DNA from: Fulvivirga imtechensis AK7
GTDB lineage: Bacteria; Bacteroidota; Bacteroidia; Cytophagales; Cyclobacteriaceae
Assembly (NCBI RefSeq): GCF_000331535.1
Contig: NZ_AMZN01000015.1
Location: 1 to 64,000, forward strand
Direction of reading: 5' to 3'
Length of the DNA stretch: 64,000 nucleotides
A program made the position numbers and the translations under genes. Shown here in pieces: positions 49,906-59,763 of this stretch; the first letter of the stretch is position 1; each line of letters opens with the position of its first letter. The notes beneath the pieces were generated by a model. It made no database searches. It was not told where the DNA came from and was given only the letters and a program-made list of their open reading frames with translations.

Positions 49906-51762
49906 ATGAAAAGGACAGGAATATTCATCGCACTACTTGTTATCATGTCGTCCATGATGTATTTTGAAGAGAAAGAGATCACGGGCACCGTTACATCCGC
50001 CCAGGATGGAAGCCCGATACCCGGAGTTAATGTAAAGGTGAAAGGCACAACAAATCGAACCATGACCAATATCAACGGGTACTACAGCATAAAAGTGCCG
50101 GAATCGGGCACCTTGGTTTTTTCCTTGCCAGGTTATGCTACTAAAGAAGTAAAGGTTGGGAATAAGGGGGTTATTAATGTGGCTATGGAGATGCGAATAG
50201 AGGCAGAAGATCTGGCTGAAGTGGCAGCAACACAATCTGCCAGAAAGAAGGAATACCGCAGAAGCGAACAGAAATCCATGGGAAGGCCTATGATGGATGT
50301 GTCCTATAATTCACCACCACCATTGGAAAATTACCCGGTCCACAATACCGAGGAGTATGATGCTATTAATGAAAATATCTTTCATGGAGCGCTGAAAAAT
50401 CCGCTATCAACATTTTCCATAGATGTGGATGCAGCTTCCTATAGCAATGTAAGAAGGTTTTTAAATAACGGTCAGTTACCTCCAAAGGATGCTGTCAGGA
50501 TAGAGGAAATGGTCAACTATTTCAGCTACGACTACCCACAGCCTGATGGACAGGACCCTTTTTCTATCACTACGGAAATCTCAGCAGCTCCATGGAATAC
50601 AAAGCACAAGCTGGTGCATATTGGCTTGCAGGGCAGAAAAATTTCCACCGAAAAGCTTCCTCCTTCTAATTTGGTATTCCTGATCGATGTTTCAGGCTCC
50701 ATGAGCAGTGCCAATAAGCTGCCACTTTTGAAATCTGCTTTTAAGCTGTTGGTAGACGAGCTAAGGCCACAGGATAATGTAGCCATTGTGGTGTATGCAG
50801 GGGCTGCCGGTCTGGTATTACCTTCAACAGCAGGCAGCGACAAGGAGACCATTATAAATGCACTTGAGCAACTATCGGCCGGAGGGTCAACGGCTGGTGG
50901 AGCCGGGATAAACCTGGCTTATAATGTGGCTCAACAACATTTCAAAAAAGGAGGTAACAACCGCGTCATTCTTGCAACCGATGGTGATTTTAATGTGGGA
51001 GCCTCCAGCAATGCAGAAATGGAAAGGCTGATTGAAGAAAAAAGGGACAGTGGTATTTTTCTGACAGTATTGGGATTTGGAATGGGTAACTACAAAGATT
51101 CCAAAATGGAGGTGATCGCAGATAAAGGCAATGGTAATTATGCTTATATAGATAATATATTAGAAGCGAAAAAAGTTTTTGTTAACGAATTTGGCGGCAC
51201 ATTATTTACCATAGCAAAAGATGTGAAGATACAGGTAGAGTTTAACCCTGCTAAGGTGAAAGCGTACAGGCTGATTGGCTATGAAAACAGGGCTCTCAGA
51301 AATGAAGATTTCAATAACGATAAAAAAGACGCAGGCGAGTTAGGAGCGGGGCATACTGTGACAGCATTGTACGAGATTATTCCTGTAGGAGTAGAAAGTC
51401 AGTTTGATCCGATTGATGAGCTGAAGTATCAGGAGAATAAAATTGCCCAGGAGGCGTATAAATCGAAAGAACTGATGACAGTAAAGCTACGCTATAAGCA
51501 GCCTGATGGAGATAAGAGCAAGCTAATAACCCATGCATTGATGGATAATCAGGTTGACCTGGATAAAACCTCTGCTAATTTTAAGTGGTCTGCTGCCGTG
51601 GCAGGTTTTGGTATGTTGCTTCGCAACTCTGAGTTTAAGGGTGACCTTACACACGATGATGTATTGAAGCTGGCACAGGAGTCGAAAGGTAGTGACCAGG
51701 AAGGATATCGAATTGAGTTCATCAACATGGTGAAGTCTTTTGGCCTGCTGGCAAGGAAGTAG
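49906..51762 (+). CDS. VWA domain protein with carboxypeptidase-regulatory and YfbK-type domains
   Basis: 618 aa. The N-terminal stretch has a short hydrophobic segment, then a CarbopepD_reg domain (ITGTVTSAQDGSPIPGVNVK, residues about 24-110). A YfbK-type N-terminal domain (NPLSTFSIDVDAASYSNVRR, about 165-255) comes before the VWA domain with MIDAS motif LIDVSGSMSS (near 260). The C-terminal YfbK domain follows. The pattern is common near ECF sigma genes in Cytophagales; the binding partner is unknown. Confidence 0.92.
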   Translation: MKRTGIFIALLVIMSSMMYFEEKEITGTVTSAQDGSPIPGVNVKVKGTTNRTMTNINGYYSIKVPESGTLVFSLPGYATKEVKVGNKGVINVAMEMRIEAEDLAEVAATQSARKKEYRRSEQKSMGRPMMDVSYNSPPPLENYPVHNTEEYDAINENIFHGALKNPLSTFSIDVDAASYSNVRRFLNNGQLPPKDAVRIEEMVNYFSYDYPQPDGQDPFSITTEISAAPWNTKHKLVHIGLQGRKISTEKLPPSNLVFLIDVSGSMSSANKLPLLKSAFKLLVDELRPQDNVAIVVYAGAAGLVLPSTAGSDKETIINALEQLSAGGSTAGGAGINLAYNVAQQHFKKGGNNRVILATDGDFNVGASSNAEMERLIEEKRDSGIFLTVLGFGMGNYKDSKMEVIADKGNGNYAYIDNILEAKKVFVNEFGGTLFTIAKDVKIQVEFNPAKVKAYRLIGYENRALRNEDFNNDKKDAGELGAGHTVTALYEIIPVGVESQFDPIDELKYQENKIAQEAYKSKELMTVKLRYKQPDGDKSKLITHALMDNQVDLDKTSANFKWSAAVAGFGMLLRNSEFKGDLTHDDVLKLAQESKGSDQEGYRIEFINMVKSFGLLARK

Positions 51763-51782
51763 CATTAAAGAGATGTAAAAGC

Positions 51783-51813
51783 AAAAAAGCACGGTTTTCA
51801 ATCGTGCTTTTTT
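51783..51813 (+). terminator. Rho-independent terminator of the VWA gene
   Basis: AAAAAAGCACG and CGTGCTTTTTT form an 11-bp stem around a 9-nt loop, with the T tract inside the stem. It begins 20 nt after the stop codon and can act on both strands. Confidence 0.9.
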
Positions 51814-52137
51814 ATTGGATACTATTAACCTAAATAATTTGAGTTGTTTTAACCCTTAGTTTCCTGATACCTATTACCCATAAGCGTGCCAAAGCTCAAA
51901 AGAGCAAATTAGGGCTGTTTTTCTGATAGGACGAGGTGAGAATTGTGCGAATACGTACATATTGTGATCGGTAACGACTAACAATTGTCTGACGTAACTG
52001 GCAGCAACCACGGTGGAGAAAGCTTGTGCCGAACAAAATAAAATCCATCCAAACAGGAATGCATTTGAGAAATTATTTTTGATAATTGTGTTTTTAAAAG
52101 AAGTTCCGGGCTAATAAAGATCAAGATATTGCTTCTT
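51814..52137. other. Intergenic without a supported gene
   Basis: AT-rich DNA with no recognised coding frame or strong hairpin. It likely contains the promoter of the glycosyltransferase gene at 52138. Confidence 0.4.
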
Positions 52138-53622
52138 ATGATACACAGGCTATTCAATATTATTTTTTCAAAGAGAGTACTTCAATGGCTGATAGCGATA
52201 TTTTCAGTTTTTTATCTTCTGAGCTTATACCACAGGTACATTCAGCAAGACGAACCGTGGTTTGGCGAGCAGGCTTACTGGCTGCTGAAAGAGGGTGAAG
52301 TAAAAATAAAAAGTATGCCTGGCATATTTAACTGGACAGAAAGTATGCTGATCTACCACAAACTCTTTGTATGGATCGGAGCCCTTATCATAAGCATCTT
52401 TGGGTGGTCGCTATACCCATTGAAAGCTTTTATATTGCTGGTATTTCTTGCCAGTTGCTGGCTGCTGATTTCTTTTTTGAAGAAGTATCAAAAGGATTCT
52501 CATCTGTGTTGGGTGGCAGCTTTTCTTCTGATAACCACACCTGAGCTGATTCATCGCAGCTTTATGTTCAGGCCTGAAGTTGTTGTAATGTGCCTGGGGT
52601 TTCTGTCATTTTACATGCTGTATAGAACCATTGACGAGAAAAGAGGTAGTGCTCATTGGGCAGGACTATTTTCAGGATTGGCTTTCCTCACTCATCTCAA
52701 TGCTCTGATATTTCCGGTTGCAGGATTTCTTTTGCTGATGTGCTATAAAAAGTGGCAACAGCTTGTCATCTATACAGTGATCTGTGGAGCTGTTTGTAGC
52801 GTTTACACTATCGGATTGTGGGATGCCGGCCATATTGAAACATATACCTATCAAATGCAGCACTGGCCTACCCATCAAAAGGCCTTTGGTGAAAAAGTGG
52901 ATGGCGGAATTATTGGAATAATATGGAATAATATCTCCCGGCTTTTAAATGAGCATAAAAGATACTTTTGGGATCAGGATGTGTGGATGATTAGTGCATT
53001 TTTTCTTTTATCCCTTATAGTGCGGTTTCGTTTTTTGTGGAGGCAGCACCGCCTGTTGCTTGGCTACACGCTGATCTTAATGGTGTTACTTGGAGTTCTG
53101 GGCAGCGGCCATAGTCCGCGCTATTTGGTCTACCTGATGCCATTTATGACTGTTTTGAGTGCTTTGGTTGTTCAAAATATTGCGGTGGGAAGGCATGTTG
53201 TGTTAAAAATGCTATTGGTGCTGGTTTTGCTTGGTCAACTGGGGATTGTTGGGATAACATTTAAAAAAATATATACTACCAACTATAACCATGTGGCGCT
53301 TCATCATGAGATATTGTCGGTAATTGAGCCAGGCTCAAAAGTATTGGCGCCATGGGAATTCATCTATAATGAAATAGATAACTATGCCCTTCATTCCTAT
53401 AAGACCTACGAATACATCGAGGATCAGGAGAAAATGAAGCTAACACAAAATGAGTTGCTGGCATTAGCCGCTAATCGTTTTGAGATGGACTACATAGTGA
53501 TAGATGAGAAAAGGAAAAGAGATAAGAATTTTTCATGGTTTTATGATTGTAACATAAACGACAACCCTCATTATGAATTTTACCGGGAGGGAGAGGGTTA
53601 TTTAATTCTTAAAAAGAAATAG
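52138..53622 (+). CDS. Polytopic glycosyltransferase of the GT39/ArnT-like fold
   Basis: 494 aa with about 10 membrane helices. An acidic first loop typical of polyprenyl-phosphate-using GT-C enzymes is visible (YIQQDEPWFGEQAYWLLKEG, residues about 33-52), and the C-terminal part is soluble (LHHEILSVIEPGSKVLAPWE). It probably transfers a sugar from a lipid donor in the envelope. ATG 52138 is chosen over TTG 52129. It converges on the RfaY-like kinase gene, overlapping by 21 nt. Confidence 0.8.
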   Translation: MIHRLFNIIFSKRVLQWLIAIFSVFYLLSLYHRYIQQDEPWFGEQAYWLLKEGEVKIKSMPGIFNWTESMLIYHKLFVWIGALIISIFGWSLYPLKAFILLVFLASCWLLISFLKKYQKDSHLCWVAAFLLITTPELIHRSFMFRPEVVVMCLGFLSFYMLYRTIDEKRGSAHWAGLFSGLAFLTHLNALIFPVAGFLLLMCYKKWQQLVIYTVICGAVCSVYTIGLWDAGHIETYTYQMQHWPTHQKAFGEKVDGGIIGIIWNNISRLLNEHKRYFWDQDVWMISAFFLLSLIVRFRFLWRQHRLLLGYTLILMVLLGVLGSGHSPRYLVYLMPFMTVLSALVVQNIAVGRHVVLKMLLVLVLLGQLGIVGITFKKIYTTNYNHVALHHEILSVIEPGSKVLAPWEFIYNEIDNYALHSYKTYEYIEDQEKMKLTQNELLALAANRFEMDYIVIDEKRKRDKNFSWFYDCNINDNPHYEFYREGEGYLILKKK

Positions 53623-54318
53623 TTTTTTGATCTTCCTGCGTGTCCGTACAAATTTGCGTTCATAGATATCATATTTGAAGGCAAGTTTGTACAGCCGCCA
53701 GTTATTGATCTCTCCGAAATATGCTTCGATACCCGGAGCGCTTTTTCTCAGGTAGGCAAATTCGTATGCTCTGGAAAAACCCGTTACCCCCACCCGTTTT
53801 GGGTTGCTGTCTATCACATAGATCTGGCTACTCCTGTGTAAAAAATTTCTTATTTGAGGGTCTCCATGCAAATAGCCTTTGCTGTGGATCAGCTTGAGCT
53901 CTTTCACCACCATCGGATAAAACTCCTCTCGGTCCAGACAACTTTCGCCATCTAAAAATTCATACAGCAGCCATGAGTCTGTCACCATTCCCAACTTACG
54001 TTTTTCAGCCGCCATCACTGGTTTGGTGGTGTGAAGGCCCAGCTCTTCATACTTAAACATCCCTTTTATGTTTTTGAAGGCCTCCCCATCTCTGAAAAGT
54101 GTAGTGAAGCGGATCCACCATTTTTTATTTTTCTCCTTCGGGGTCTTTAAAACATATTCCTGTTTATTAATTTCTATTTTATAAACATCGCTTCTGTGGT
54201 GCTCTTTGAGAGGGGATTTGATGGTATACTGACCTTCGCTGATCATGTCAAAAAGACTGATATTCTGAGATTTACTCAATATATTCCAACCGTTTTTATG
54301 CCTTACTGACAGGTCCAT
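53602..54318 (-). CDS. LPS core heptose kinase-like protein (RfaY/WaaY-type)
   Basis: 238 aa with a kinase-like fold: an ATP-binding Lys in EYVLKTPKEK, the WLLYEFLDGESCLDR hinge, the catalytic loop LHGDPQIRNFL (D in place of HxD) and IDSNPKRVGVTG. This matches RfaY/Kdo-kinase-type enzymes that phosphorylate heptose in LPS. It sits tail to tail with a GT39-like gene, so both may act on cell-surface glycans. Confidence 0.75.
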   Translation of the reverse strand: MDLSVRHKNGWNILSKSQNISLFDMISEGQYTIKSPLKEHHRSDVYKIEINKQEYVLKTPKEKNKKWWIRFTTLFRDGEAFKNIKGMFKYEELGLHTTKPVMAAEKRKLGMVTDSWLLYEFLDGESCLDREEFYPMVVKELKLIHSKGYLHGDPQIRNFLHRSSQIYVIDSNPKRVGVTGFSRAYEFAYLRKSAPGIEAYFGEINNWRLYKLAFKYDIYERKFVRTRRKIKKLFLFKN

Positions 54319-54573
54319 TACGCAAAACTACATGTTCCTGAATATTTGAGAACGCATTGGTACAATAAATGAAAAATTATAACACTTAATTCTAACTTAT
54401 TGGGCTATTTGTTGTTCTCATGTCAGGTATAGTGTCCAAAACAAGACATTAGGCATCCTTTTTGATAAATTTTTACGTATAAGATATATATGTAGATTGA
54501 CGGATTACGTATAAGAAGGTAATAATCAAGATTTACATTATTTATTAAATTCATAATTACTATTTTTGATCCG

Positions 54574-55158
54574 ATGTCCGAAACTAAAAGACAGAGTTAT
54601 TCGCAGGTAGAGAAGGAAAGAACTTTTGAAAAAGAGTTTCTTCCACATATTGATTCTATGTATAACTTTGCCTATCGATTGACCTTTGATGAAGATGATG
54701 CAAAAGATCTCGTACAGGATACTTACCTAAAGGCTTATCGGTTTATCGAATCGTTCGAAAAAGGAACTAATGCCAAAGCGTGGTTGTTTCGAATATTGAA
54801 AAATAGCTTTATCAACGACTTTAGAAAGCGCAGCAAAGAACCTTCTAAGGTAGATTATCAGGAAGTTGAATCTTTTTACAACTCCGAAGACGTTGATAGA
54901 ACTATAACCACAGATTTGCGTGTTGAGACTGTTCAGGATATGATTGGGGATGAGATCTCCAATGCACTGAACTCATTGGATGTGGATTTTCGGACTGTTA
55001 TCATTCTTTGCGACCTGGAAGGCTTTAAGTACGATGAGATGGCTAAGATATTAGACATCCCTATCGGAACCGTAAGATCCAGATTGCATAGAGCAAGAAA
55101 TCTTTTGAAAGAAAGGTTGAGAGATTATGCAAAAAAAATGGGATACAAAAATAGTTAG
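54574..55158 (+). CDS. ECF sigma factor, RpoE-like
   Basis: 194 aa. Region 2 has MYNFAYRLTFDEDDAKDLVQDTYLKAYRFI and WLFRILKNSFINDFRKR; region 4 has TVIILCDLEGFKYDEMAKIL and IPIGTVRSRLHRARNLLKE. The N-terminus is Glu/Lys-rich. A TATTTTTG -7-like element is at 54561-54568. Its anti-sigma-like partner starts 4 nt after the stop. Confidence 0.94.
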   Translation: MSETKRQSYSQVEKERTFEKEFLPHIDSMYNFAYRLTFDEDDAKDLVQDTYLKAYRFIESFEKGTNAKAWLFRILKNSFINDFRKRSKEPSKVDYQEVESFYNSEDVDRTITTDLRVETVQDMIGDEISNALNSLDVDFRTVIILCDLEGFKYDEMAKILDIPIGTVRSRLHRARNLLKERLRDYAKKMGYKNS

Positions 55159-55162
55159 TTAT

Positions 55163-55456
55163 ATGGGATTATCCTCTACAAATTCATTTGACGAAAATCC
55201 GTCTAAGAACTCGTCTGAAGTTCAACCTGACCATAACGAATGTTTGAAAATACTCAATTTGGTACTGGACGAAGAAGCCAGTCCTGAGGAACAAGAATAT
55301 TTTAAAAAGCATATTGAAAACTGCATGCCATACTATGAGATCTATAGTGTAGATAAGGCTATCAAAGAGATGATCAGAGAAAAATGCTATGATCGTGAAG
55401 TGCCCAAAGACCTGATAGATCAAATCAAATCAAAAATTTTTCAGGGAGCAGAATAA
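55163..55456 (+). CDS. Anti-sigma factor-like protein, degenerate zinc motif
   Basis: 97 aa. The C-terminal half carries a zinc-anti-sigma-like stretch, EEQEYFKKHIENCMPYYEIY, with His and first Cys of HxxxCxxC but Tyr in place of the second Cys. A further Cys is at REKCYD. There is no membrane helix, so it would be a soluble partner of the preceding sigma factor. The loss of a ligand suggests zinc-independent binding. The start is the ATG at 55163, 5 nt after the sigma gene. Confidence 0.75.
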   Translation: MGLSSTNSFDENPSKNSSEVQPDHNECLKILNLVLDEEASPEEQEYFKKHIENCMPYYEIYSVDKAIKEMIREKCYDREVPKDLIDQIKSKIFQGAE

Positions 55457-55462
55457 ACAATA

Positions 55463-56035
55463 ATGCATAACGGAAAGGCTATTATTTTTTCTGCTCCTTC
55501 GGGATCGGGCAAAACTACTATTGTAAAACACCTCCTGCACATAAACCCCAAGCTGGGGTTTTCTATTTCCGCCTGCACCAGGGATAAAAGAGGCCGGAAT
55601 GAAGAAAATGGTAAAGACTACTATTTTCTTTCTCCAGAGGAATTTAAGAAGAAGATAGACAACGATGAATTCATCGAATGGGAAGAGGTATATTCAGGTA
55701 ATTTTTACGGGACTCTTAAGTCTGAGGTAGAACGTATCTGGCGAGAGGGCAGGCACGTTATCTTTGATGTGGATGTAAAAGGAGGCCTTCACCTAAAAGA
55801 ATATTTCGGAGATAAAGCCCTGGCAGTCTTTGTTAAGGTTCCTTCTATTGAAGCACTTAAAGAACGACTTACTGACCGCCAGACAGAAACTGAACATAGT
55901 CTTTCCCAAAGGATATTTAAGGCTAAATTCGAGATGACTTTTGAAGATAAGTTTGATATCACCTTAGTAAATGAAGATCTCGAAGAGTCTCTAAAAAAAG
56001 CAGAAAAACTGGTCGGTGATTTTTTGGCTTCCTGA
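55463..56035 (+). CDS. gmk: Guanylate kinase
   Basis: 190 aa. P-loop [12 protein letters not shown] at residues 9-20, GMP-binding [20 protein letters not shown] (near 35-54) and [13 protein letters not shown]. It makes GDP from GMP and ATP. It follows the anti-sigma gene by 6 nt, so the essential gene may be co-transcribed with the sigma unit. Confidence 0.97.
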   Translation: MHNGKAIIFSAPSGSGKTTIVKHLLHINPKLGFSISACTRDKRGRNEENGKDYYFLSPEEFKKKIDNDEFIEWEEVYSGNFYGTLKSEVERIWREGRHVIFDVDVKGGLHLKEYFGDKALAVFVKVPSIEALKERLTDRQTETEHSLSQRIFKAKFEMTFEDKFDITLVNEDLEESLKKAEKLVGDFLAS

Positions 56036-56193
56036 GGCAGGGGCTAAACCAGTCAACAAAAGTCGAGAGTAAGCAAAAAGCGAGTTATGAGGAGTACTTA
56101 GTAGTGAGTATTGAGTAGAAGAGCGGCAATAATGATAAAATAAGATCAATTGGTATCAATACTCAATACTAATGTCTCACTAATTACATAGAC

Positions 56194-56766
56194 ATGAAAG
56201 TAGGTCTGTTTTTTGGTTCGTTTAACCCGATACACATTGGTCATCTGATCATCAGTAATATCATGGTCGAAACCACCGATATTGATCAGGTATGGTTTGT
56301 GGTCTCTCCTCATAACCCTTTTAAGAAAAAGAATACCTTGCTACATGAGTTCGACAGGTTAGATATGGTCAATACGGCCATACATGATAACTACAATATG
56401 AGAGCAACAGATGTGGAATTTCACATGCCCAGACCCAGCTATACCATTGATACACTGGTTTATCTTTCGGAAAAGCATCCCCGGCACTCTTTTAAACTCG
56501 TAATTGGAGAGGACAACTTAAAGAGTTTTCCCAAATGGAAGAATCATGAAAAGATACTGGAGCACTATGGTTTGTATGTATACCCAAGACCAAATGCCGA
56601 ACCTTCAGAGGTTAGCGCTCATCCGAATGTTAAAATGGTAGAAGCGCCAATGATGGATATTTCGGCTACTTTTATAAGAAATTGTATAAAAAATAACCAA
56701 TCTATTAAATATCTTGTGCCTCAGGCCGTTGAAGAGATGATCATTGGCCGGAAATTTTATATGTAA
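56194..56766 (+). CDS. nadD: Nicotinate-nucleotide adenylyltransferase
   Basis: 190 aa. The nucleotidyltransferase motif GLFFGSFNPIHIGHL (residues 3-17, with the HxGH signature as HIGH), the SPHNPFKKK specificity loop and the C-terminal DISATFIRNCIKNNQSIKYL (ISSTxIR-type) motif are present. It makes NaAD in NAD synthesis. TCTCAATACT-type low-complexity repeats lie just before the start. Confidence 0.96.
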   Translation: MKVGLFFGSFNPIHIGHLIISNIMVETTDIDQVWFVVSPHNPFKKKNTLLHEFDRLDMVNTAIHDNYNMRATDVEFHMPRPSYTIDTLVYLSEKHPRHSFKLVIGEDNLKSFPKWKNHEKILEHYGLYVYPRPNAEPSEVSAHPNVKMVEAPMMDISATFIRNCIKNNQSIKYLVPQAVEEMIIGRKFYM

Positions 56767-56823
56767 CATTCACGGCTGCATTTCGTCTAGCAACTTGTAC
56801 TTAACGTTTATTTTGTTTACTAC

Positions 56824-59445
56824 ATGATCTTCAAACGCGCACTGGCTTTAATTTTTATAATCGGTTTTTCCATTAATTACGCCAATGCCGGAGGTGTAAG
56901 AGGCACAGTAAAGGGAGACGATGGGCAGTTGCTGGCCTTTGCTACCATTTACGTCAAAGAATTGGGTACGGGTACCACTACAAATGCCGATGCCTTCTAT
57001 GAGATATCACTTAAACCTGGTAATTATCAGATCATTTTTCAATATGTAGGTTATGAATCTATTCTGAAAGAGGTTCAGGTGGATAGTGATTTCATCAATT
57101 TGGATGTAGTATTACGGACTCAGGTGATGATGCTCCGAGACATCGAAATCAGGGCCGGCAAAGAGGACCCTGCATATACCATTATGCGCAAGGCTATTGC
57201 CAAAAGCAAATTCCACACACAGCAGGTCAATCGTTATACAGCCAGAGTATATATCAAAGGCACCGGGCAACTTAAAGATTACCCTTTCTTCATGAAAAGT
57301 ACTATGAAAAAAGAGGGAATAGACCCTGATCGGGTATTCATTTCGGAATCAGTAAGCGACATTGAATACATCAGGCCCAACACCTACAATGAAAAAGTAA
57401 TCTCCATTTACAGTAGTGGCGATGATAATAATACCAACCCCAATGCATACATAAACGGGTCTTTCTACGAACCTGAAGTGGCCAAGGCGATTTCTCCGCT
57501 CTCGCCAAAAGCGTTTTCATATTACAGATTTGTATACGAAGGCACATATCGCGATCAGGGATATGAAATTAGTAAGATCAGGGTGGTACCTCGTTCCCGT
57601 GGTGATAATGTATTTGATGGTTTTATCAATATCGTTGAGGGCTACTGGAGCATTTATAGCCTTGACCTGAACGTGACTAAGCTAGGCATTAAATTTCATA
57701 TTGAGCAGGTATACGAGCCAGTGGAGCCAAGCGTGTGGCTGCCAGTGACACATAAATTTTTCATTAAAGGGAAAGTACTTGGTTTTGAGTTTGAGGGAAA
57801 TTATCTGGCCACGGTAAGTGATTATAAAGTGGAGATCAATCCCGACCTGGATGTGGAAATAACGGTAATAGATGAGAAAGTAGAGAAAGAGCTTGCAAAA
57901 GAACTGGAAGAGCAGGTGCCGGATAAGGATAAGGAGGAAATACAGGAGTTGTTGACTTCCGGTAAAGAGGTAACCAGAAAGCAACTGCGCAAAGTGATCA
58001 AAGCCTATGAAAAGATGGAGATGAAGGAGCGAAATGAGCCGGACGTAATCTCAAACCGGACATTTAAAGTTGACTCTCTTGCTCATAAGCAAGACTCTGC
58101 TTTTTGGGCACAAATACGACCGGTACCACTTACAGCTAATGAAAAGAAGGGATACGCCATCACCGATAGCCTTGCACAGGTGGAAAAGGCTGAAAGGGAG
58201 GGAGATACCCTAAAAACAGCCAAGAATAAACGACAGGGCTTTCACTTGCAGGATGTAATGTTGGGCAATACCTATAAACTGGCAGACAAAACACACCTGA
58301 AAATCTACAGTCCGTTGGAAAAACTGCGATATAACACAGTGGAAGGATTTAATTTCGACTACCGTCTGTCATTCACCAAAACTTTTAACAATAAAAACTG
58401 GCTTAGGTTAGGGCCAACTGCGCGATATGCCTTTGCCAGGGAAAAGGTATCAGGTTTTTTTGATGTCAGGTATGATTTTGGCGAACCGGAGCGTAGGAAT
58501 ATCCTGGACCTGGATGTAGGTAGATATGTGGATCAGTACAACAATGATGAACCCATTCACCCTTTTATCAATAGTTTCATGACACTTTTCTTTGAAAGAA
58601 ATTATATGAAGATCTATGAGAAGGATTTTGTGAAGTTAGATTACACACGAAAGCTTAGCGATAAGTTTAGAATAAAAATAGGTGCCCAACTGGCTGATCG
58701 CAGGGAATTGGTCAATAACACTGACTACAGGTTTTTTGACATTTCCGGTGATCACCTGACGCCAAATGCTCCCGCCAGCCTGACGATGCCGGATACCTCT
58801 TTTCCTGAGCACAGAGCGCTTACAGCAAATGCGGTCCTGGAGTTTCAGCCATTTGTCAAATACCGGATATACAATGGCAGAAAATCAGTGATTGAAAATT
58901 CCTCCCCTGTGGTCAAGTTTTACTATAACAAAGGGATCAATGATGTGCTGGAGAGCGATGTTGATTTTGATCAGTTGGAATTGAGCTTAAGGCATGGCTT
59001 TAAGATCGGCATACGTGGCTTGGTTGACTTATCGCTAAAGGCGGGCACATTCCTGAATAGCGATAAGATGTACTTTATGGATTACAAGCATTTTCTGGGC
59101 AACCGTACCCCCTTTGCTACTACTGATCCTGTCGGAAGCTTCAGGCTATTGGATTACTATACCTTCAGTACCAATGAAGAATACTTTGCCGGCAATCTGC
59201 ACTATCAGTTCAGAAAATTTTTGATCACCCAAATGCCGCTGGTGCGCCTCTCAGGTGTTCGGGAAGGTTTCTTTGTAAACTACCTGGCCAATGATGTCTC
59301 AAAAAATTATACCGAACTGGGCTATGGCATCAACTACATCTTCAGGGTTTTCCGCCTGGAAGCAGTTACATCTTTTTATGATGGCAAGTACCAGGATTTT
59401 GGTGTGAGGATAGGAATTGCAACTAATTTTGAGAATATTTTTTGA
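56824..59445 (+). CDS. DUF5686 and carboxypeptidase-regulatory domain outer-membrane protein
   Basis: 873 aa. Signal peptide (ALALIFIIGFSINYANAG), CarbopepD_reg domain (VRGTVKGDDGQLLAFATIYV ... residues about 22-105), then the DUF5686 region with a beta-rich periplasmic part and a C-terminal beta-barrel of alternating amphipathic strands ending with Phe (ATNFENIF). Family function is unknown but it is a common outer-membrane protein in Bacteroidota. A coiled stretch (about 355-405) links the parts. Confidence 0.88.
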   Translation: MIFKRALALIFIIGFSINYANAGGVRGTVKGDDGQLLAFATIYVKELGTGTTTNADAFYEISLKPGNYQIIFQYVGYESILKEVQVDSDFINLDVVLRTQVMMLRDIEIRAGKEDPAYTIMRKAIAKSKFHTQQVNRYTARVYIKGTGQLKDYPFFMKSTMKKEGIDPDRVFISESVSDIEYIRPNTYNEKVISIYSSGDDNNTNPNAYINGSFYEPEVAKAISPLSPKAFSYYRFVYEGTYRDQGYEISKIRVVPRSRGDNVFDGFINIVEGYWSIYSLDLNVTKLGIKFHIEQVYEPVEPSVWLPVTHKFFIKGKVLGFEFEGNYLATVSDYKVEINPDLDVEITVIDEKVEKELAKELEEQVPDKDKEEIQELLTSGKEVTRKQLRKVIKAYEKMEMKERNEPDVISNRTFKVDSLAHKQDSAFWAQIRPVPLTANEKKGYAITDSLAQVEKAEREGDTLKTAKNKRQGFHLQDVMLGNTYKLADKTHLKIYSPLEKLRYNTVEGFNFDYRLSFTKTFNNKNWLRLGPTARYAFAREKVSGFFDVRYDFGEPERRNILDLDVGRYVDQYNNDEPIHPFINSFMTLFFERNYMKIYEKDFVKLDYTRKLSDKFRIKIGAQLADRRELVNNTDYRFFDISGDHLTPNAPASLTMPDTSFPEHRALTANAVLEFQPFVKYRIYNGRKSVIENSSPVVKFYYNKGINDVLESDVDFDQLELSLRHGFKIGIRGLVDLSLKAGTFLNSDKMYFMDYKHFLGNRTPFATTDPVGSFRLLDYYTFSTNEEYFAGNLHYQFRKFLITQMPLVRLSGVREGFFVNYLANDVSKNYTELGYGINYIFRVFRLEAVTSFYDGKYQDFGVRIGIATNFENIF

Positions 59446-59533
59446 TGTTCCTTGACGATTGAAAGCTCCGTGATTTCATAGAGAAAGTCAAATAGCAGGT
59501 TTTAAGAATAAGCGCAAGAGGCAAGAGTGATTC

Positions 59534-59698
59534 TTAGTAATTAGTGTTTGTAAGAAAACTCTAAGTGGCTTTAAGAAAACGTTACCGTCAAAGGGCGGCG
59601 GGACGAAGTCCCAAAAAGCGGTAGTCCCGTACAGTTGCCAGGAAGGGCATTTTTGGGACAAGCGTAACGCAGACATTGACGTTTTCTTAGAGACACTA
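59534..59698 (+). mobile_element. MITE-like element, copy 4
   Basis: 165 bp in the orientation of copy 1: TAGTGTTTGTAAGAAAAC at left and GTTTTCTTAGAGACACTA at right, with AATT-type flanks on both sides. The interior shares CAAAGGGCGG...GGGACGAAGTCCC with copy 1. It lies between the DUF5686 gene and the toxin-antitoxin pair. Confidence 0.75.
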
Positions 59699-59763
59699 AT
59701 TATGATGAAAGGAAACTATTTGCTATATTACACGTGTTACATTGAATATAAATGTACGTGTAT

